Part shown: piece by piece, positions 23,819 through 36,099 of the stretch | Numbering within the stretch: position 1 is the stretch's first letter | Layout: each line of letters opens with the position of its first letter | Source: Agapanthus africanus | Lineage: Eukaryota > Streptophyta > Magnoliopsida > Asparagales > Amaryllidaceae | Assembly (NCBI GenBank): GCA_030015575.1 | Contig: CM057347.1 | Coordinates: 407,930,248 to 407,994,247, forward strand | Direction: 5' to 3' | DNA: 64,000 nt | Notes under the pieces: generated by a model | Seen by the model: only the letters and a program-made list of their open reading frames with translations | Databases searched by the model: none | Told to the model about the DNA's origin: nothing | Translations under genes and position numbers: made by a program

Positions 23819-25862
23819 TAGCTAAACATAAACTAGCAAGTTAGCAAAGTGTTTAGAATATCGATCGGAAAAAAGTCGCAAAACACGCCCGGAAAAAACC
23901 AAGTTTCTGTCGATTTTTTATACTGCTCAAAAAGTGATTTAACATATATGAAAAATCGTCTCAGGGTTTTGTAAAAACACAGCAGAAAAACGATCCAGTG
24001 ACTCGGTCAAAGCGCCGTGGATCCGCAGCAAGAACATGCTTCCTGCCGCGGATCCGCGGCCGAGTTGACTCGGCCGTAGACCGGGTTTTCTGCAGTGTTT
24101 TTATTTGGCTGTTTTGGGATTTTTAATACATGTTGTTTCTACCCAGATTTTCCAGAGAACAATTTGATTTTTGGGGTGGTTACAAATCCGTATTTTGATC
24201 GATATTCCGTAGACTTTGGCTAATGGATATTATCTGTGATGTGATATATGTATTGAACATCTGCTAATCGCTATACGTCGATTAGTGGGGGTTATACATA
24301 TCTGTGATCTGTAATGTTGATGGTTTGTGTATATGAACTCGGTGGATTGTCACGGATGAACAGCCGGGGTGGATGTGAGATGAGAGTTTCTTTTTCTTTC
24401 ATTCATTGTAAATTTTGTAAATTGATGTAATATTATTTGTATGGCCGTACAACCGGGTCGAGGTTGTAGCCGTCATTGTATAATTTCTTTTTACTGTTTT
24501 TGCTCCTAGGATGGACCCAAGGAGGGGTGCACAAACTACCGGGTATCTCGAAGTGCCGAGTGGCCTACTCACAGGTTGAGGGAGGTTGCTTCGCTTCGGG
24601 TACTGGCGGGTAGTTTGCCGCACCCGTAGGGGTCTAGGGTGGGGTTTGGCTATTCATCGCGACCGTGTAATCCGCTTTTCGTTGCAGGCTCGAACGAATC
24701 GCGAATTCCTAGTATATCCAAAGTGTTCATCTGTGATCTGGAATGGCTATCATTGCTATATATCTATATATAATATCTATTTAAGTGTTGCTTATGTTTT
24801 GCATCCGCGCTAGTCCAGCCCCCGCTTTGTCGTTGTTAAGTAACCTAACGGGTGATGACGGGACCCCGTGGCGAATGCGGATGGCATAAGCGTACGCCAT
24901 ATTTTGGTTGTTTTTTGCAATGGTAGGATTAAATGATGGGACGCATTAAAATTAATGCAAGAAAATAAACTAAGTAAAAGTCGTTGGAACACTTTCAAAA
25001 CCACTCGGTTCTTTACAAAAACCAGTGTTTTAAACGCGGAGCTTGAACCACTCCCTTTAAAAGCTATCTCGTTCCATCGATTATATCAAGTTCACTACGT
25101 TCACGGTTTCGCCGAAACCATTCGTAGCCCTCCGTCATTTCGTATGCATATTCAATAGTATTCAAGCTATGTTTGTTGACCTTCGTCAAGACATAGTGAT
25201 TGGTAGCTGTTGGGTGTTTATATGTAGCATAGATAGATGCGTTGGTTTGGGACAGTCATATTACCTTGTTGACCTTCGTCAAGGGTATGTACGGGTGGGT
25301 TCAAATTAACCTGGACAATGATGGGTAGAACTTGACATGTGACTTATGATTTGTTGACCTTCGTCAAGGTCATAAGAGCATGGGGCAAAAATCCACATCG
25401 GGAGTTTCATAAGTACTGAAACTTGCTAACGCTGCATACCATTTGGAGTGTGATGATTCTGGTAGGATTCCTTCAGTTTTGTCACGCGATGATATTTGGA
25501 TCCCGATCCTACTGTGAGTATATGCTACTCCTCGGGAACTTTCTCACTTAACGATCAATGCTATAAACCAAGTAGGTGTCTAGAAAGGTGTTAGCGGGGC
25601 TACACCCCCAGGGAAAAGAGGTTACTTAATTAAGGAACTTCGCGAAAGCATTGGAAAACCTCCCTTGAAGTACCGACACTAGCCTGGCTGAACGGTTAAG
25701 CAAGTATTGTACGGTGAGATTGATCCTGACTAATTCTTCCTTTATGGTTTGAGGAGGGATTCGAGAGACAGTGGGAGCCATCCTGTTTAGATAAATTAGA
25801 AACCAATCTAAACTTGCAAGAGCATCATGCTGAGTGTTTTCTTCTCTCTCTCTTAATTGCAG
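23819..25862 (+). other. Leader of copia D with paired dyads, three hairpins and an acceptor-like site
   Basis: About 2 kb without a credible gene. Paired GC-rich dyads lie at 24014-24029 and 24045-24060. Three copies of the hairpin TTGAC-CTTC-GTCAA lie at 25176-25189, 25269-25282 and 25354-25367. The leader ends in a pyrimidine-rich tract and GCAG at 25862 followed by CGACCCAG. This looks like a 3' splice site, suggesting a leader intron; the donor is not identified. Confidence 0.65.
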
Positions 25863-28800
25863 CGACCCAGTGACCGCACCTAGGTTACATCTAGATAATA
25901 AAATGACTGAATCTGACTGTTATGACTGGCAAAGGTCTGTCCAGATGTCCATTGCCCATGACAAGCTAGGACACCTCTTGACTAATCCAACCCCTGCCGT
26001 CTCAGGTCCAGTTTCCCCTGTCATGGATATTCATATCCGTAAGACATCGGAAAAGGACTGTGCGAAAGCCAAGTGCCTCGTATTAGCCTCAGTTGATGGT
26101 GCATACCAGAGGCAGCACGAGAAGATAGACTTAGTTTCTATCTTCCTCCATAACAAAGATTTATATAGAGAGCAATCTCGTATCGCAAGATATGAGACCT
26201 CGAACGAATTGCTTCCAGCGAGGTTGGCTATCGGGTCATCTGTAGGGGGCAACGTCCTTACAGAGACCAGCTCTCTTGAGCTCTCGGACCTGAAGACCAC
26301 GTTGAAGAACGGGTCAGTTGCTGACTTAGTTCAACAGTCTCTACCTACTACCCTGAAGGAAACCAGGGAAGTGGAAAGAAAGGGAAGGGCAGAAGTTTCG
26401 GGACTAGATATAGTAAAAGAGGGATGTTCCTATTGTTACAGGAATGAACATTGGCAGAAGGATTGCAGGGCTTGCAAAGCCAGTAGCCAGAATTCGAAGC
26501 ATTTTGTGGCTTCGGCTTCGGGTGTGTTTGTAATAGAGAACTGTATGTCAGTTAACCCTACTTCCTGGGTATTGGATACCGGATCAGGATCTCATATCTG
26601 TAATTCGTTACAGGCTCTGAGAAACCGTAGGGTTATCAAGAAAGGTGATATGACTCTCAGGCTTGCTAACGGAATGAGCATGTACGCTGAATCCGTAGGG
26701 GAATATCATCTTGGACTGACAACTGGGCAGATATTGATTCTGCGTAACTGTTTTTATGTACCAGGTGCGACTTGTAATATCATATCTGTATCTTTAATTT
26801 CTAGGGAAGGATATGATTTTACTTTTGTAAGCGATGTAGTAAACATTCACCTAAATCAAGTTCTGATTGGGTCAGGTACATTAGAAAACGGTATATACGT
26901 ATTAAATCAAGCTCGGATTTTCAGTGTCCAAAATACACTTAAAAGAAAGTCTCCGGAAACAAATCAGGCTTTCTTATGGCATTGTAGACTAGGTCACATT
27001 AATGAGACACGGTTGATAAAGTTACATAAAGAGGGATACTTGAATCCGTTCGAGTATCAGTCTTATGCCACTTGTGAATCTTGTCTCATGGGAAAGATGA
27101 CAAAGACTCCGTTCACTGGACACGGAGAAAGAGCAAGCGAACTCTTGGGACTCATACACAGTGATGTATGTGGTCCATTGTCTACACATGCGCGAAGTGG
27201 TTATTCATACTTCATTACTTTCACAGATGATTTCTCTAGGTATAGACATGTCTTCTTAATGAAGCACAAATCCGAGGCCTTTGAGAAATTTCAGGAATAC
27301 AAGAATGAAGTTGAAAAACAAACAGGCAAAAGTATTAAGACACTAAGATCTAATCGAGGTGGTGAATACTTGAGTGTCGAGTTTCTGGGCTACTTAAAAG
27401 AGAATGGAATTCTCTCTCAGCTTACTCCTCCATACACACCACAACACAACGGTGTATCGGAAAGGAGGAATCGAACCCTATTGGATATGGTTCGTTCCAT
27501 GATGAGTAAGGCTGAGTTGCCGCGATCTTTCTAGGGTTATGCACTAGAAACAGCTGCATATCTCTTAAACAAGGCTCCAACCAAGACTATGCCTACCACC
27601 CCATATCAGATGTGGAGTGGGAAGAAACCCTGTCTTAAGTACCTTAAGACATGGGGATGTCCAGCTTTTGTAAAAAAGCAGCATGCGGGCAAGCTCGAGG
27701 CATGCTCAGTACTGTGTAAGTTTGTGGGATACCCAAAGAACTCTAGGGGGTATCTTTTCTATTCCGCAGAGGAACAAAAGATTTTTGTTTCTCAGCATGC
27801 CCACTTCTTGAAAACTGAATTTTTAGAAAAACAGATAAGTGGGAGCGCAATAGAACTGGAAGAAATTCCAGAACCACAAGCTATTACTGAAAGCTTGAAG
27901 GAACCAGAAGTTTCAAGAGAACCGGACATCCCAGCGCCACTCCGCAGGAGTAGTAGGCAGTCTCATCCACCCGAGAGATACTACGGTTTTCTCATAGACG
28001 GGGATAGAGAGGATTGCACTATGGATTATGGTGAGCCTACTAGCTTCCAGCAAGCCATTCAGAGCGGTGACTCGGTAAAATGGCTGGATGCAATGCGGAC
28101 CGAGATGGAGTCCATGTACACCAACAAAGTTTGGACTTTGGACTTTGCTCCAGAAAGGGTAAAACCCGTAGGATGCAAATGGATCTTCAGAAAGAAGATT
28201 GGTGTAGATGGGCAGGTTGAAACCTATAAAGCTAGACTTGTTGCAAAGGGTTTTCGTCAAAGACCTGGTTTGGACTATGACGAGACCTTTTCTCCAGTAG
28301 CTATGCTAAAATCCATTCGGATCCTTCTTGCCATTGCTGCTTTCCACGATTATGAAATCTGGCAGATAGACGTAAAGACGGCTTTCCTAAATGGAAATTT
28401 AGAAGAGTGCGTCTATATGGATCAGCCGGAGGGATTCATTCAGAGTGGGAGCAGCGGTAGAGTGTGCAAGTTGCTAAAGTCCATTTATGGACTGAAGCAG
28501 GCATCGCGGAGTTGGAACATCTGCTTCGATGATACTGTCAAAGAATTCGACTTTATCAAAAACCCAGATGAACCATGCATTTACAGTAAGATTGTAGGGA
28601 GAACTGTGGTATTCCTCGTCTTGTACATGGATGACATTCTCCTAATAGGAAATGATATTCCTATGCTACAGTCAGTCAAAGGATTCTTGTCGCAGAGGTT
28701 CTCCATGAAGGACCTGGGCGATGCCAACTACATTCTGGGGATCCAGATCTATCGTGATAGATCTAAGAGGATGTTTGGACTTTCACAGTCCAGGTACATT

Positions 28801-29610
28801 GACACCATACTGAAAAGATTCAGTATGGAAGATTCAAAGCGCGGTAATTTACCGGCTTGTCACGGGATCACCCTCTCCAAAGAGATGTCTCCCAAGATTG
28901 ATTTGGAAAGGGATCGCATGTCTATTATACCCTATGCTTCTGCGGTAGGCTCTATAATGTATGCGATGTTATGTACCAGACCAGATGTAGTATACGCATT
29001 GAGCGTTGTAAGCCGGTATCAGTCGGACCCAGGGGAGAAACACTGGATAGCGGTAATGAACATTCTCAAGTACCTGAGAAGGACTAAGGAGATGTTCTTG
29101 GTGTATGGCGGAAAAGACCTCCAGATCGAGTCCTTTGCTGACTCCAGCTTCCAGAGTGACAAGGATGACTCCAAGTCCATGTCGGGTTAAGTCTTTACCC
29201 TCAATGGAGGGGCGGTTTGCTGGAAGAGTTTCAAGCAGGAGACCGTTGCTGACTCAACTATGGAAGCGGAGTACATAGCTGCTTGCGATGCCGCAAAGGA
29301 AGCTGTCTGGATGAAGAAGTTCCTCACGGAGCTTCAGGTGGTTCCTACCATTGTTGATCCAATACCGCTGTATTGCGATAACAACGGAGCTATAGCTTTA
29401 GCGAAGGAACCCAGGTCCCATCAGAAGTCCAGGCACATTTTGAGGCGGTACCACCTGATCAGGGAGATCGTAGATCGCCGGGAGATCGAGGTGAAGAGAG
29501 TAAATTCGGAGGATAACACTGCAAATCCACTCACGAAGGCCTTACCCCAGACTCAGTTCGAGCGGCTGATCGAGATGATAGGTCTTCGATACACCAGTAT
29601 ATGGCCTTAG
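25863..29610 (+). pseudogene. Copia D gag-pol region, nearly whole
   Basis: Domains in order: gag (first ATG 25903; about 25.9-26.5 kb) ending in a CX2CX4HX4C zinc knuckle; aspartic protease around WVLDTGSGSH (about 26.57 kb); GAG-pre-integrase (FLWHCRLGH, about 26.97 kb); integrase core (about 27.15-27.8 kb); reverse transcriptase with LYMDDILL (about 28.06-28.8 kb); RNase H (MEAEYIAACDAAKEAVW, about 29.26-29.6 kb). PR-IN-RT-RH order is diagnostic of Ty1/copia. The region is close to full length with about two breaks and is treated as a recent fossil. The gag start may be supplied by splicing from the leader. Confidence 0.9.
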
Positions 29611-29611
29611 T

Positions 29612-29624
29612 GCAAGTGGGAGAT
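29612..29624 (+). other. Polypurine tract of copia D
   Basis: GCAAGTGGGAGAT directly precedes the 3' LTR. Copia B and C carry the same tract before their LTRs. Confidence 0.8.
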
Positions 29625-31798
29625 TGTTAGTGTATATGCCCTAGAGGCCATTACTGTATCATACTAGCTTGTATATTACTTAATGGAAGCTTGGGATATT
29701 CATAGTTGTATAGACAATCTTGCTCAAAATGGTAGAATGCTACTTGGTTTGTCTCTACTTCAATATGTGCATGTGTTTCTTTTAGCATATCGCTTATACA
29801 TATTAGTGGAGCCCTTAGGAACTTTGCTTGATTACCAGCGTTGTGATGGCAGTCACACTTGTGGGGGCTGGGTAATCTATAAGCACATCCTTATACAGGT
29901 CCCTAGTTATAGGACTATCAAGACAGGGCATCGATACTCCGGAGTAGACTAGCGTATGCGCTTCTCAACCCAGCAGGGGAGGTGGTCTGTCCCACAGCCA
30001 TCAGTACGTCGTACTGGAGATAGTATGCGGGTGCTCGTTGGGTTACGAGTACACTGGACAGGACTCATCGGGAACTGTTGGTTGGTATTATACCTATCGT
30101 CAGTTATCAGTTCCCAGGTGACATGAGTACAGCTTAGTCCGCTGACTTGACACTGTCACTTCGCCTCGAGTGTGTTCCCACTGTACTTAGATTACTACCC
30201 TACCATGGCTCAAAGGAGTCGTGCAAACAGGTAGAAGTTGGGTGCAGTCCCGAAGCACTTGGAGGCAGTAACGGTTAGACAGGATTCGTCTCTCCCGGTA
30301 TTGGGGGTTGACATCGCGCTGTGTCTAGGAGAGCCATTACACGAGTAGTCCCTGGCCAGGGCAAGCGAGATATACTGGTAGGTTTCCAGTGTTATCTCAG
30401 GGTGTTCTGGGCTACACTCCGACACGACTTGTACTGCTATTAGGGGACTGACGTTCACCGCTCCCCTAGGCCCACCATGCGATGTATCAGACGAACAGAC
30501 CGGACTGTACGAAGATTGTCACATACAGGCTCAGTAGGAATTCGGATGGGTTTACCTCATCGCCCTTCTTATCGACATCTACCTGGGGACCGTAACGTAC
30601 AGCTAGTGCCGCTTGCGGTCTGTGGTTAAACCCACTGCCAGCGTAGTGTCGAGTCTTTAGAGTCCCACACAGAGAGTTTCCCTGCACTGAGCGAAACGTG
30701 TAGAGGCCGTATGGTTTTACGGCAGGGCTACGATCACTTACGTGCACTTGTGTGTGTATGCTGTTCGGGCAGGCAATATTAGTAGGCTTTGGTTTAAGCC
30801 GGATCCTCGTATTGCACAGATGGATTTGTTTTGTCTTCTGTGCATTCGCATTCTATGGAATGCGGATGCGGGTGTGTATGCACAGTTTTGAGGAGTGATG
30901 AAGGAGGAGGTGCCTCATTAGGGTTTTGGCAGTTGGTTCGGCCAAAACCGTTATGTGGCAGGCTCATTAGGGTTTTGGAAATTCGTTCGGTCAAAACCAT
31001 TATGAGCCGGAGACATTGTTTACTAATCCTTTTAGTGATAATTTTGTGATGGCTAATTGCATTGACCATTTGACCACCATGACCTCTCTTGACTTTGTTG
31101 ACCCATTGACCAGAGTTGACCATTGACATTCATGAGAGGTCTACACTCTTCTTTGGATTTTCTTTTTCTTTTTGATTATGTAAATGGTCAATTCAATGTA
31201 GCATCAACTTTATCGTGATAGGATTTGTAATGATGATAGTTTTGCATTATTGCAACCATAGTTCATTTCTTTAGCTCATAATTCATTTCTCATTCTCTCT
31301 CTTGCTCTTGCTCATGAGAAGAAAAGAAATGCTCCATGGTTGCTAGCTCCTCCTTCTTCCTCCTCTTGATTTCTTCTTTTGATCTCATGTGTTGAGAGAA
31401 AAAGATCCCACAAAGACAAACACTTCCATATATCTCTACTTCACATCCTAGGGCATCTAGACTAGCGATCTTGTTGCCCTAGTTGCCTCGGCTCGAGGTG
31501 GAGCTCGGTGTACAACTCTGGGGTGGATCGTCTTCGACTCAAGAAGGCCGCGGAGGTGACCAAGATCCGGATCGTTCCTTGGAGCTTGGATGGATGAGCG
31601 GGACAGCGGAATGAAGACCCGAAGGACCGGTTTCGTGAGGTATAATTTCTACGGCATAGTAGTTAAAGCCTCTAGTAGTTTGCTAGTTTCTAGTTTAGCA
31701 AAGATCCGGCTTTTAGTCCATGTTCCTTTGTGCTAAATAATTGTTTTTCGCCGTTTCCGCCTCCCGGTAAGAACCGGGGTGAGCAACATGGACTTACA
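29625..31798 (+). repeat. 3' LTR of copia D, 2174 bp
   Basis: It matches 21636-23804 almost throughout and ends GGACTTACA before the target copy GGAAA. Confidence 0.95.
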
Positions 31799-33120
31799 GG
31801 AAAGTCATTAATTGTCCACATTAGAGCCGCACACAGTATGAAGGTTGTATTTGTGTTTGCATCATATTTCTCTACACTATCAATGAACAAAGATTTCAAC
31901 TCCTCGATCAGAGGTCGGAGATAGACGTCAATATTGTTCCCTGATGAGTTTGGTCCGTCGATAAGAAGAGGCATCATAAAGTATGATTGGTCCATAGCCA
32001 ACCAAGACGACAGATTATAAATTATCATTACAACGGGCCATGTGCTGTGACTTCCAGCCATATAGTTGAATGGGCAGAAGCCATCAGTAGCCAGTCCGAA
32101 CTGGACATTGCGAGGATCGCTACTGAATATTGCGTGCCTCCTATCGAAATCCTTCCATTCCTGTGAATCTCTTGGATGGCTCATTTTTCCATCTTCACTT
32201 GGAGGAGCACGGTGATGCCAAATCATTGCCTCGGCTGTTTTCTTACACCTGATTAGCCTCTGTAGCCTCTGTGTTATGGGAAAGTATCGTGCTATCTTGA
32301 CAGGTATATCAGGCTTCTTATCAGAATATTTCGGCTTATACCTGGCCTCTCCGCATGTTGGACACTCTTTCAAATCTAAATTCTCTTTCCGGTACAACAC
32401 GCAATTTTTAGGACATGCTTGAATCTTCTCGCACTTTAGACCCAAATCAGACATCATCTTCTGGGCTCCGTACCAGCTGTCGGGCACATTATTTCCCGGC
32501 GGCATAGAATCTTTCAAGAACGAAAGAAGCATTGTAAATGACTTGTTGCTCCATCCATTTAGGCACTTAATCTGGAAAAGTTGGACGAACCATGAGAGAG
32601 TGGAATACTTCGCATTCTCATAAATTGGTTTCCTAGCATCATTCATGAAATTTTCATATTTATCCGTACGCGGTCCTTGACCGGAAGGAATGTCATCTTC
32701 GGTACGAATAGATTCACTTACGGCAGCCTCTACCATATCCTCCATTTCTTCTGATGGAAATAAATTACCGTCTTCTCCTTCTGCCGCATTACCGAATTCT
32801 TCTTCTTTTCCTGCCGCATTATCGTGTTCTCCTTCTTCTTCTGCCGCAGTACTGCATTCTTCTCCTTCCCCGTGATATTTCCAAATTGTATAAAATCTAG
32901 TAAACCCATATTTTACAATATGAAGCTTTGCCAATTCTACCTTCTGCCAGTACTTATTGCCACATCTATCGCACGGACAGAGAATCTTCTCTATTATGAT
33001 CTTATTATGTGCGCGTGCAAATTCAAGGAAAGCAGCAACTCCTGCGACAAACTTAGGTTGCATACGTTGTTTCCAATCCACATACATCCAGTCCTTAACT
33101 CTGACGTACTCATGGGCCAT
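31799..33120 (-). CDS. CACTA transposase gene, 5' part: transposase-associated and TNP2 domains
   Basis: The true ATG is at 33120 (MAHEYVRVKDW), and the frame is open for 440 codons up to copia D. Residues 1-90 form the Transposase-associated domain, with Cys residues in CPCDRCGN and a YGFTRFYTIWKYHGE segment. An acidic linker follows (about 95-160). From about 175 comes the TNP2 transposase: a zinc-like C-P-T-C-G-E-A-R motif, LATDGFCPF with a conserved Asp, and ending in MWTINDF. That motif normally continues as PAYGxLSGW, which is what the segment ending at 21630 provides. With the other five segments, the predicted uninterrupted product would be about 940 residues, a normal length. Currently disrupted by copia D. 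Confidence 0.93.
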
Positions 33121-33256
33121 GTTAGACTGTATAACATATAAATTGTAGGTTATGCTGACTATATTGAGAAATATAAGAACGGGATAGTTACTGACAAAGG
33201 AGAAAATCCGTGTATATGCTTTGTGTGTGCGTTTGTCGTTGAAAAGAATAAATTAT
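33121..33256 (-). promoter_or_regulatory. Short 5' region of the CACTA transposase gene
   Basis: 136 bp between the ATG and the first 600-bp repeat unit. A TTTATATG sequence lies about 20 bp upstream of the ATG on the minus strand, too close for a sure TATA box. The promoter may lie in or beyond the tandem repeats. Confidence 0.3.
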
Positions 33257-33465
33257 CGCACGTATGTTAACCGATAGACGGGGACTAAGTGGCGCTTTTA
33301 GTTTTATATATGAGTATCGATGAGAATATGAAGGTTTCATATTATCATCGAGAATCATATATTGGTTTTAACTTGAACATCTCGAATCACTCTCTAATTA
33401 TTCGTTTGTTGTGTATTCTTGTTGTATGTGTGTGTTCCGGCTGTCGGGGGTAGGCTTCTATCCCA

Positions 33466-33717
33466 TTAAGAATGTATAGAGCGAACACCCATCACTTGTG
33501 CTTTCAACCGTTTCGAGTAAATTTCGGCAGCACCTCCCCGCTGTTCTCCGAGTATACTGTAATAGAATAGATAATCATTTCAAAACTGTGAAACAACGTT
33601 GAAATGAACATCTAATCTATCTTTGTACACGGAGAACCAGCGGAAAGGTACCGACAAAATATCTCGAAACGGATGAAAACACAAGTGAATGAAGGCGTTT
33701 GCTTTATACATTCTTAA
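33466..33717. repeat. Foldback with ~120-bp arms in repeat unit 1
   Basis: The left arm starts TTAAGAATGTATAGAGC and the right arm ends GCTTTATACATTCTTAA. The arms pair along about 120 bases with scattered mismatches, around a centre near 33591. It may be an old inverted-repeat MITE caught in the tandem array, or a source of hairpin RNA. Confidence 0.8.
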
Positions 33718-34065
33718 CTTGTCCACACGGGACAAATCTATGGTTCACCATACGATTGAATTTTCTCGTCGCGTAGACTATACGATGGTTGTTAGTATCG
33801 AGCTATACCGTCTGATATTTAACAACCTTTGTATAGTTCTATGTCACGACGAACATCGCACGTATGTTAACCGATAGACGGGGACTAAGTGGCGCTTTTA
33901 GTTTCATATATGAGTATCGATACGAATATGAAGGTTTCATATTATCATCGAGAATCATATATTGGTTTTAACTTGAACATCTCGAATCACTCTCTAATTA
34001 TGCGTTTGTTGTGTATTCTTGTTGTATGTGTGTGTTCCGGCTGTTGGGGGTAGGCTTTTATCCTA

Positions 34066-34317
34066 TTAAGAATGTATAGAGCGAACACCCATCACTTGTG
34101 CTTTCAACCGTTTCGAGTAAATTTCGGCAGCACCTCCCCGCTGTTCTCCGAGTACACTGTAATAGAATAGATAATCATTTCAAAGCTGTGAAACAACGTT
34201 GAAATGAACATCTAATCTATCTTTGTACACGGAGAACCAGCGGAAAGGTACCGACGAAATATCTCGAAACAGATGAAAACATAAGTGAATGAAGGCGTTT
34301 GCTTTATACATTCTTAA
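34066..34317. repeat. Foldback with ~120-bp arms in repeat unit 2
   Basis: Same structure as 33466-33717, displaced by exactly 600 bp, with nearly identical sequence. Confidence 0.8.
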
Positions 34318-34630
34318 CTTATCCACACGGGACAAATCTATGGGTTACCATACGATTGAATTTTCTCGTCGCGTAGACTATACGACGGTTGTTAGTATCG
34401 AGCTATACCGTCCGATATTTAACAACCTTCGTATAGTTCTATGTCACGACGAACATCGCACGTATGTTAACCGATAGACGGGGACTAAGTGGCACTTTTA
34501 GTTTCATATATGAGTATCGATGAAAATATGAAGGTTTTATATTATCATCGAGTATCATATATTGGTTTTAACTTGAACATCTCGAACCACTCTCTAATGA
34601 TGCGTTTGTTGTGCATTCGTGTTGTATGTG

Positions 34631-35760
34631 TAATATGATTTTAAACTATTGAGATCAAGATTGATAGAACTGATCATCCTACATTGCAATGGCATTCATC
34701 TACCAAAAACTATTATTGCAATGGCATTCATCTATAACAATCAACAATTAATACTACAAATGTAGGATACTGATATCATAAAGCGTTATACGCAACATAT
34801 GAATTCACATGACTATTCATAGAAAATTATACCGGCGAATCAGAAATGAGCTTCCTTATTGTCTGTTTTATCATTGCTCGAATAAAAAGGAGTCAATTTT
34901 ATTAATGAAATTTGAAATTTACAACTCTAAAATGAGATGGGGTCCACCTGAACTATTGCATGGAAACAGAATAAACTAGATTGCAATTGTTTCAATTAAA
35001 TCATTTCATCTGAAAAGATCAACTTCCAAAAACAAGCTTAAATCAATCTTTTCACACTTTTGGCTTTTACCCTAAATGTGGAGGAAAAAATGCAGGGGCC
35101 CCTTAATCTCTCCTTTTTCTTCTGTTTCTTTCGTTTGATCTTATCTTCCTTAACATCTTCTATCATGTCGTTTGATTAAATTTAATAGGATTTGCACTAG
35201 TTGCTTTCGCCATGCATTGCATTATTGTTTTGCTTGTGCTTAATCTAACTATTTTTTTCTGAGGAATTTCTTCAACCGAATGCTAAAAGATCATGCTATT
35301 GGATCTGGGTATAACTAGATCCATATTGGGGCTTGCATTAACATAGTCTCTCATTCTTCAATCTATCTCCATTAACATTTCACTTTGCCTAACATTTTCT
35401 TAGAAACACACATTGTTTACTAAGAAATATTGGCATAAGGTAGTTCCTATCATACCTCCAAAAGTAGCGTATTCATTTTATATAACATGCAAGAAATATA
35501 CCAAATCATGAATAAGTAGGCTGACATATATTCCGCTCCTATATATGGTAAATTCCCATGGTGCAATTGTATACTCTGATTTTTCTCACATGCACACACA
35601 TATTGAAATTTCCGGTTAAAAATAAGATATTTGGCGAGAATAAATAAAATAGAGATTTATGGCAAAGCGGCTGACCACAACTAATTTGCAGCGATCATCA
35701 CAATGCATGATAACAAAAAAAACATGAGGAATGGGTCCATATGGTTCAGCTGGAATGAGA
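34631..35760. other. Non-coding AT-rich interval of the CACTA element
   Basis: No credible gene. A short duplication of ATTGCAATGGCATTCATCTA lies at about 34687-34735. Otherwise I see nothing. Confidence 0.5.
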
Positions 35761-35770
35761 TTTGGGAACC

Positions 35771-36060
35771 CTAGCCCCAGCCCCAGCCCAACTGAACCCT
35801 AGCCCCAGCCCCAGCCCCAGCCCAACCGAACCCTAGCCCCAGCCCCAGCCCAGCCCCAACCCCAACCCCAACCAAACCCCAGCCCCAGCCCCAGCCCCAG
35901 CCCTGCCCCAGCTCTAGCCCCAACTCCAACCCCAGCCCCAGCCCTAACCGAACCCCACAACCGAACCCTAACCCTAACCCTAACCCTAACCGAACCCGAT
36001 GCCAACGCTGACGCCGATGCCAAACCCTCACCCCTACCCGAACCTGGCCTGAACCCTAAA
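35771..36060. repeat. C-rich hexamer minisatellite with CCCTAA run
   Basis: Degenerate six-base units (CCCCAG, CCCTAA, CCGAAC, CCCCAA) for about 290 bp, including four or more perfect CCCTAA units around 35961-35990. Long frames read through it on the minus strand are only low-complexity Gly/Leu/Val repeats. Confidence 0.85.
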
Positions 36061-36099
36061 CTACAACGTCAAAATTAAAAATTATTTGAGATTTACTTA

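Larger units (their letters stand above)
21636..31798 (+). mobile_element. Copia copy D, 10.2 kb, nearly whole, inserted in the CACTA transposase
   Basis: Two LTRs of 2169 and 2174 bp flank a PBS for initiator tRNA-Met, a 2-kb leader, a gag-PR-IN-RT-RH coding region in copia order and a polypurine tract. A perfect 5-bp duplication GGAAA (21631-21635 and 31799-31803) proves a single insertion event. In the first ~225 bp the LTRs differ at about six sites (about 3%), giving a rough age near one million years. The coding region looks nearly whole, with about two breaks. Confidence 0.95.
33257..34630. repeat. 600-bp tandem repeat, 2.3 copies, upstream of the transposase
   Basis: Copies begin at 33257, 33857 and 34457, each with CGCACGTATGTTAACCG, giving a period of exactly 600 bp. 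The first two are full and differ at few sites; the third stops after 174 bp. Each full copy has a foldback (33466-33717, 34066-34317). The short frames inside it are repeated copies of one another and show no sign of coding use. Confidence 0.95.

Noticed and set aside
33689-34477. Two near-identical 62-codon frames (MKAFALYILNL...)
   Set aside because: They are the same piece of the 600-bp tandem repeat, overlap a foldback arm and have no domain.
35799-36031. Long minus-strand frames rich in Gly, Leu and Val
   Set aside because: They are the translation of the C-rich hexamer minisatellite, open in more than one frame.
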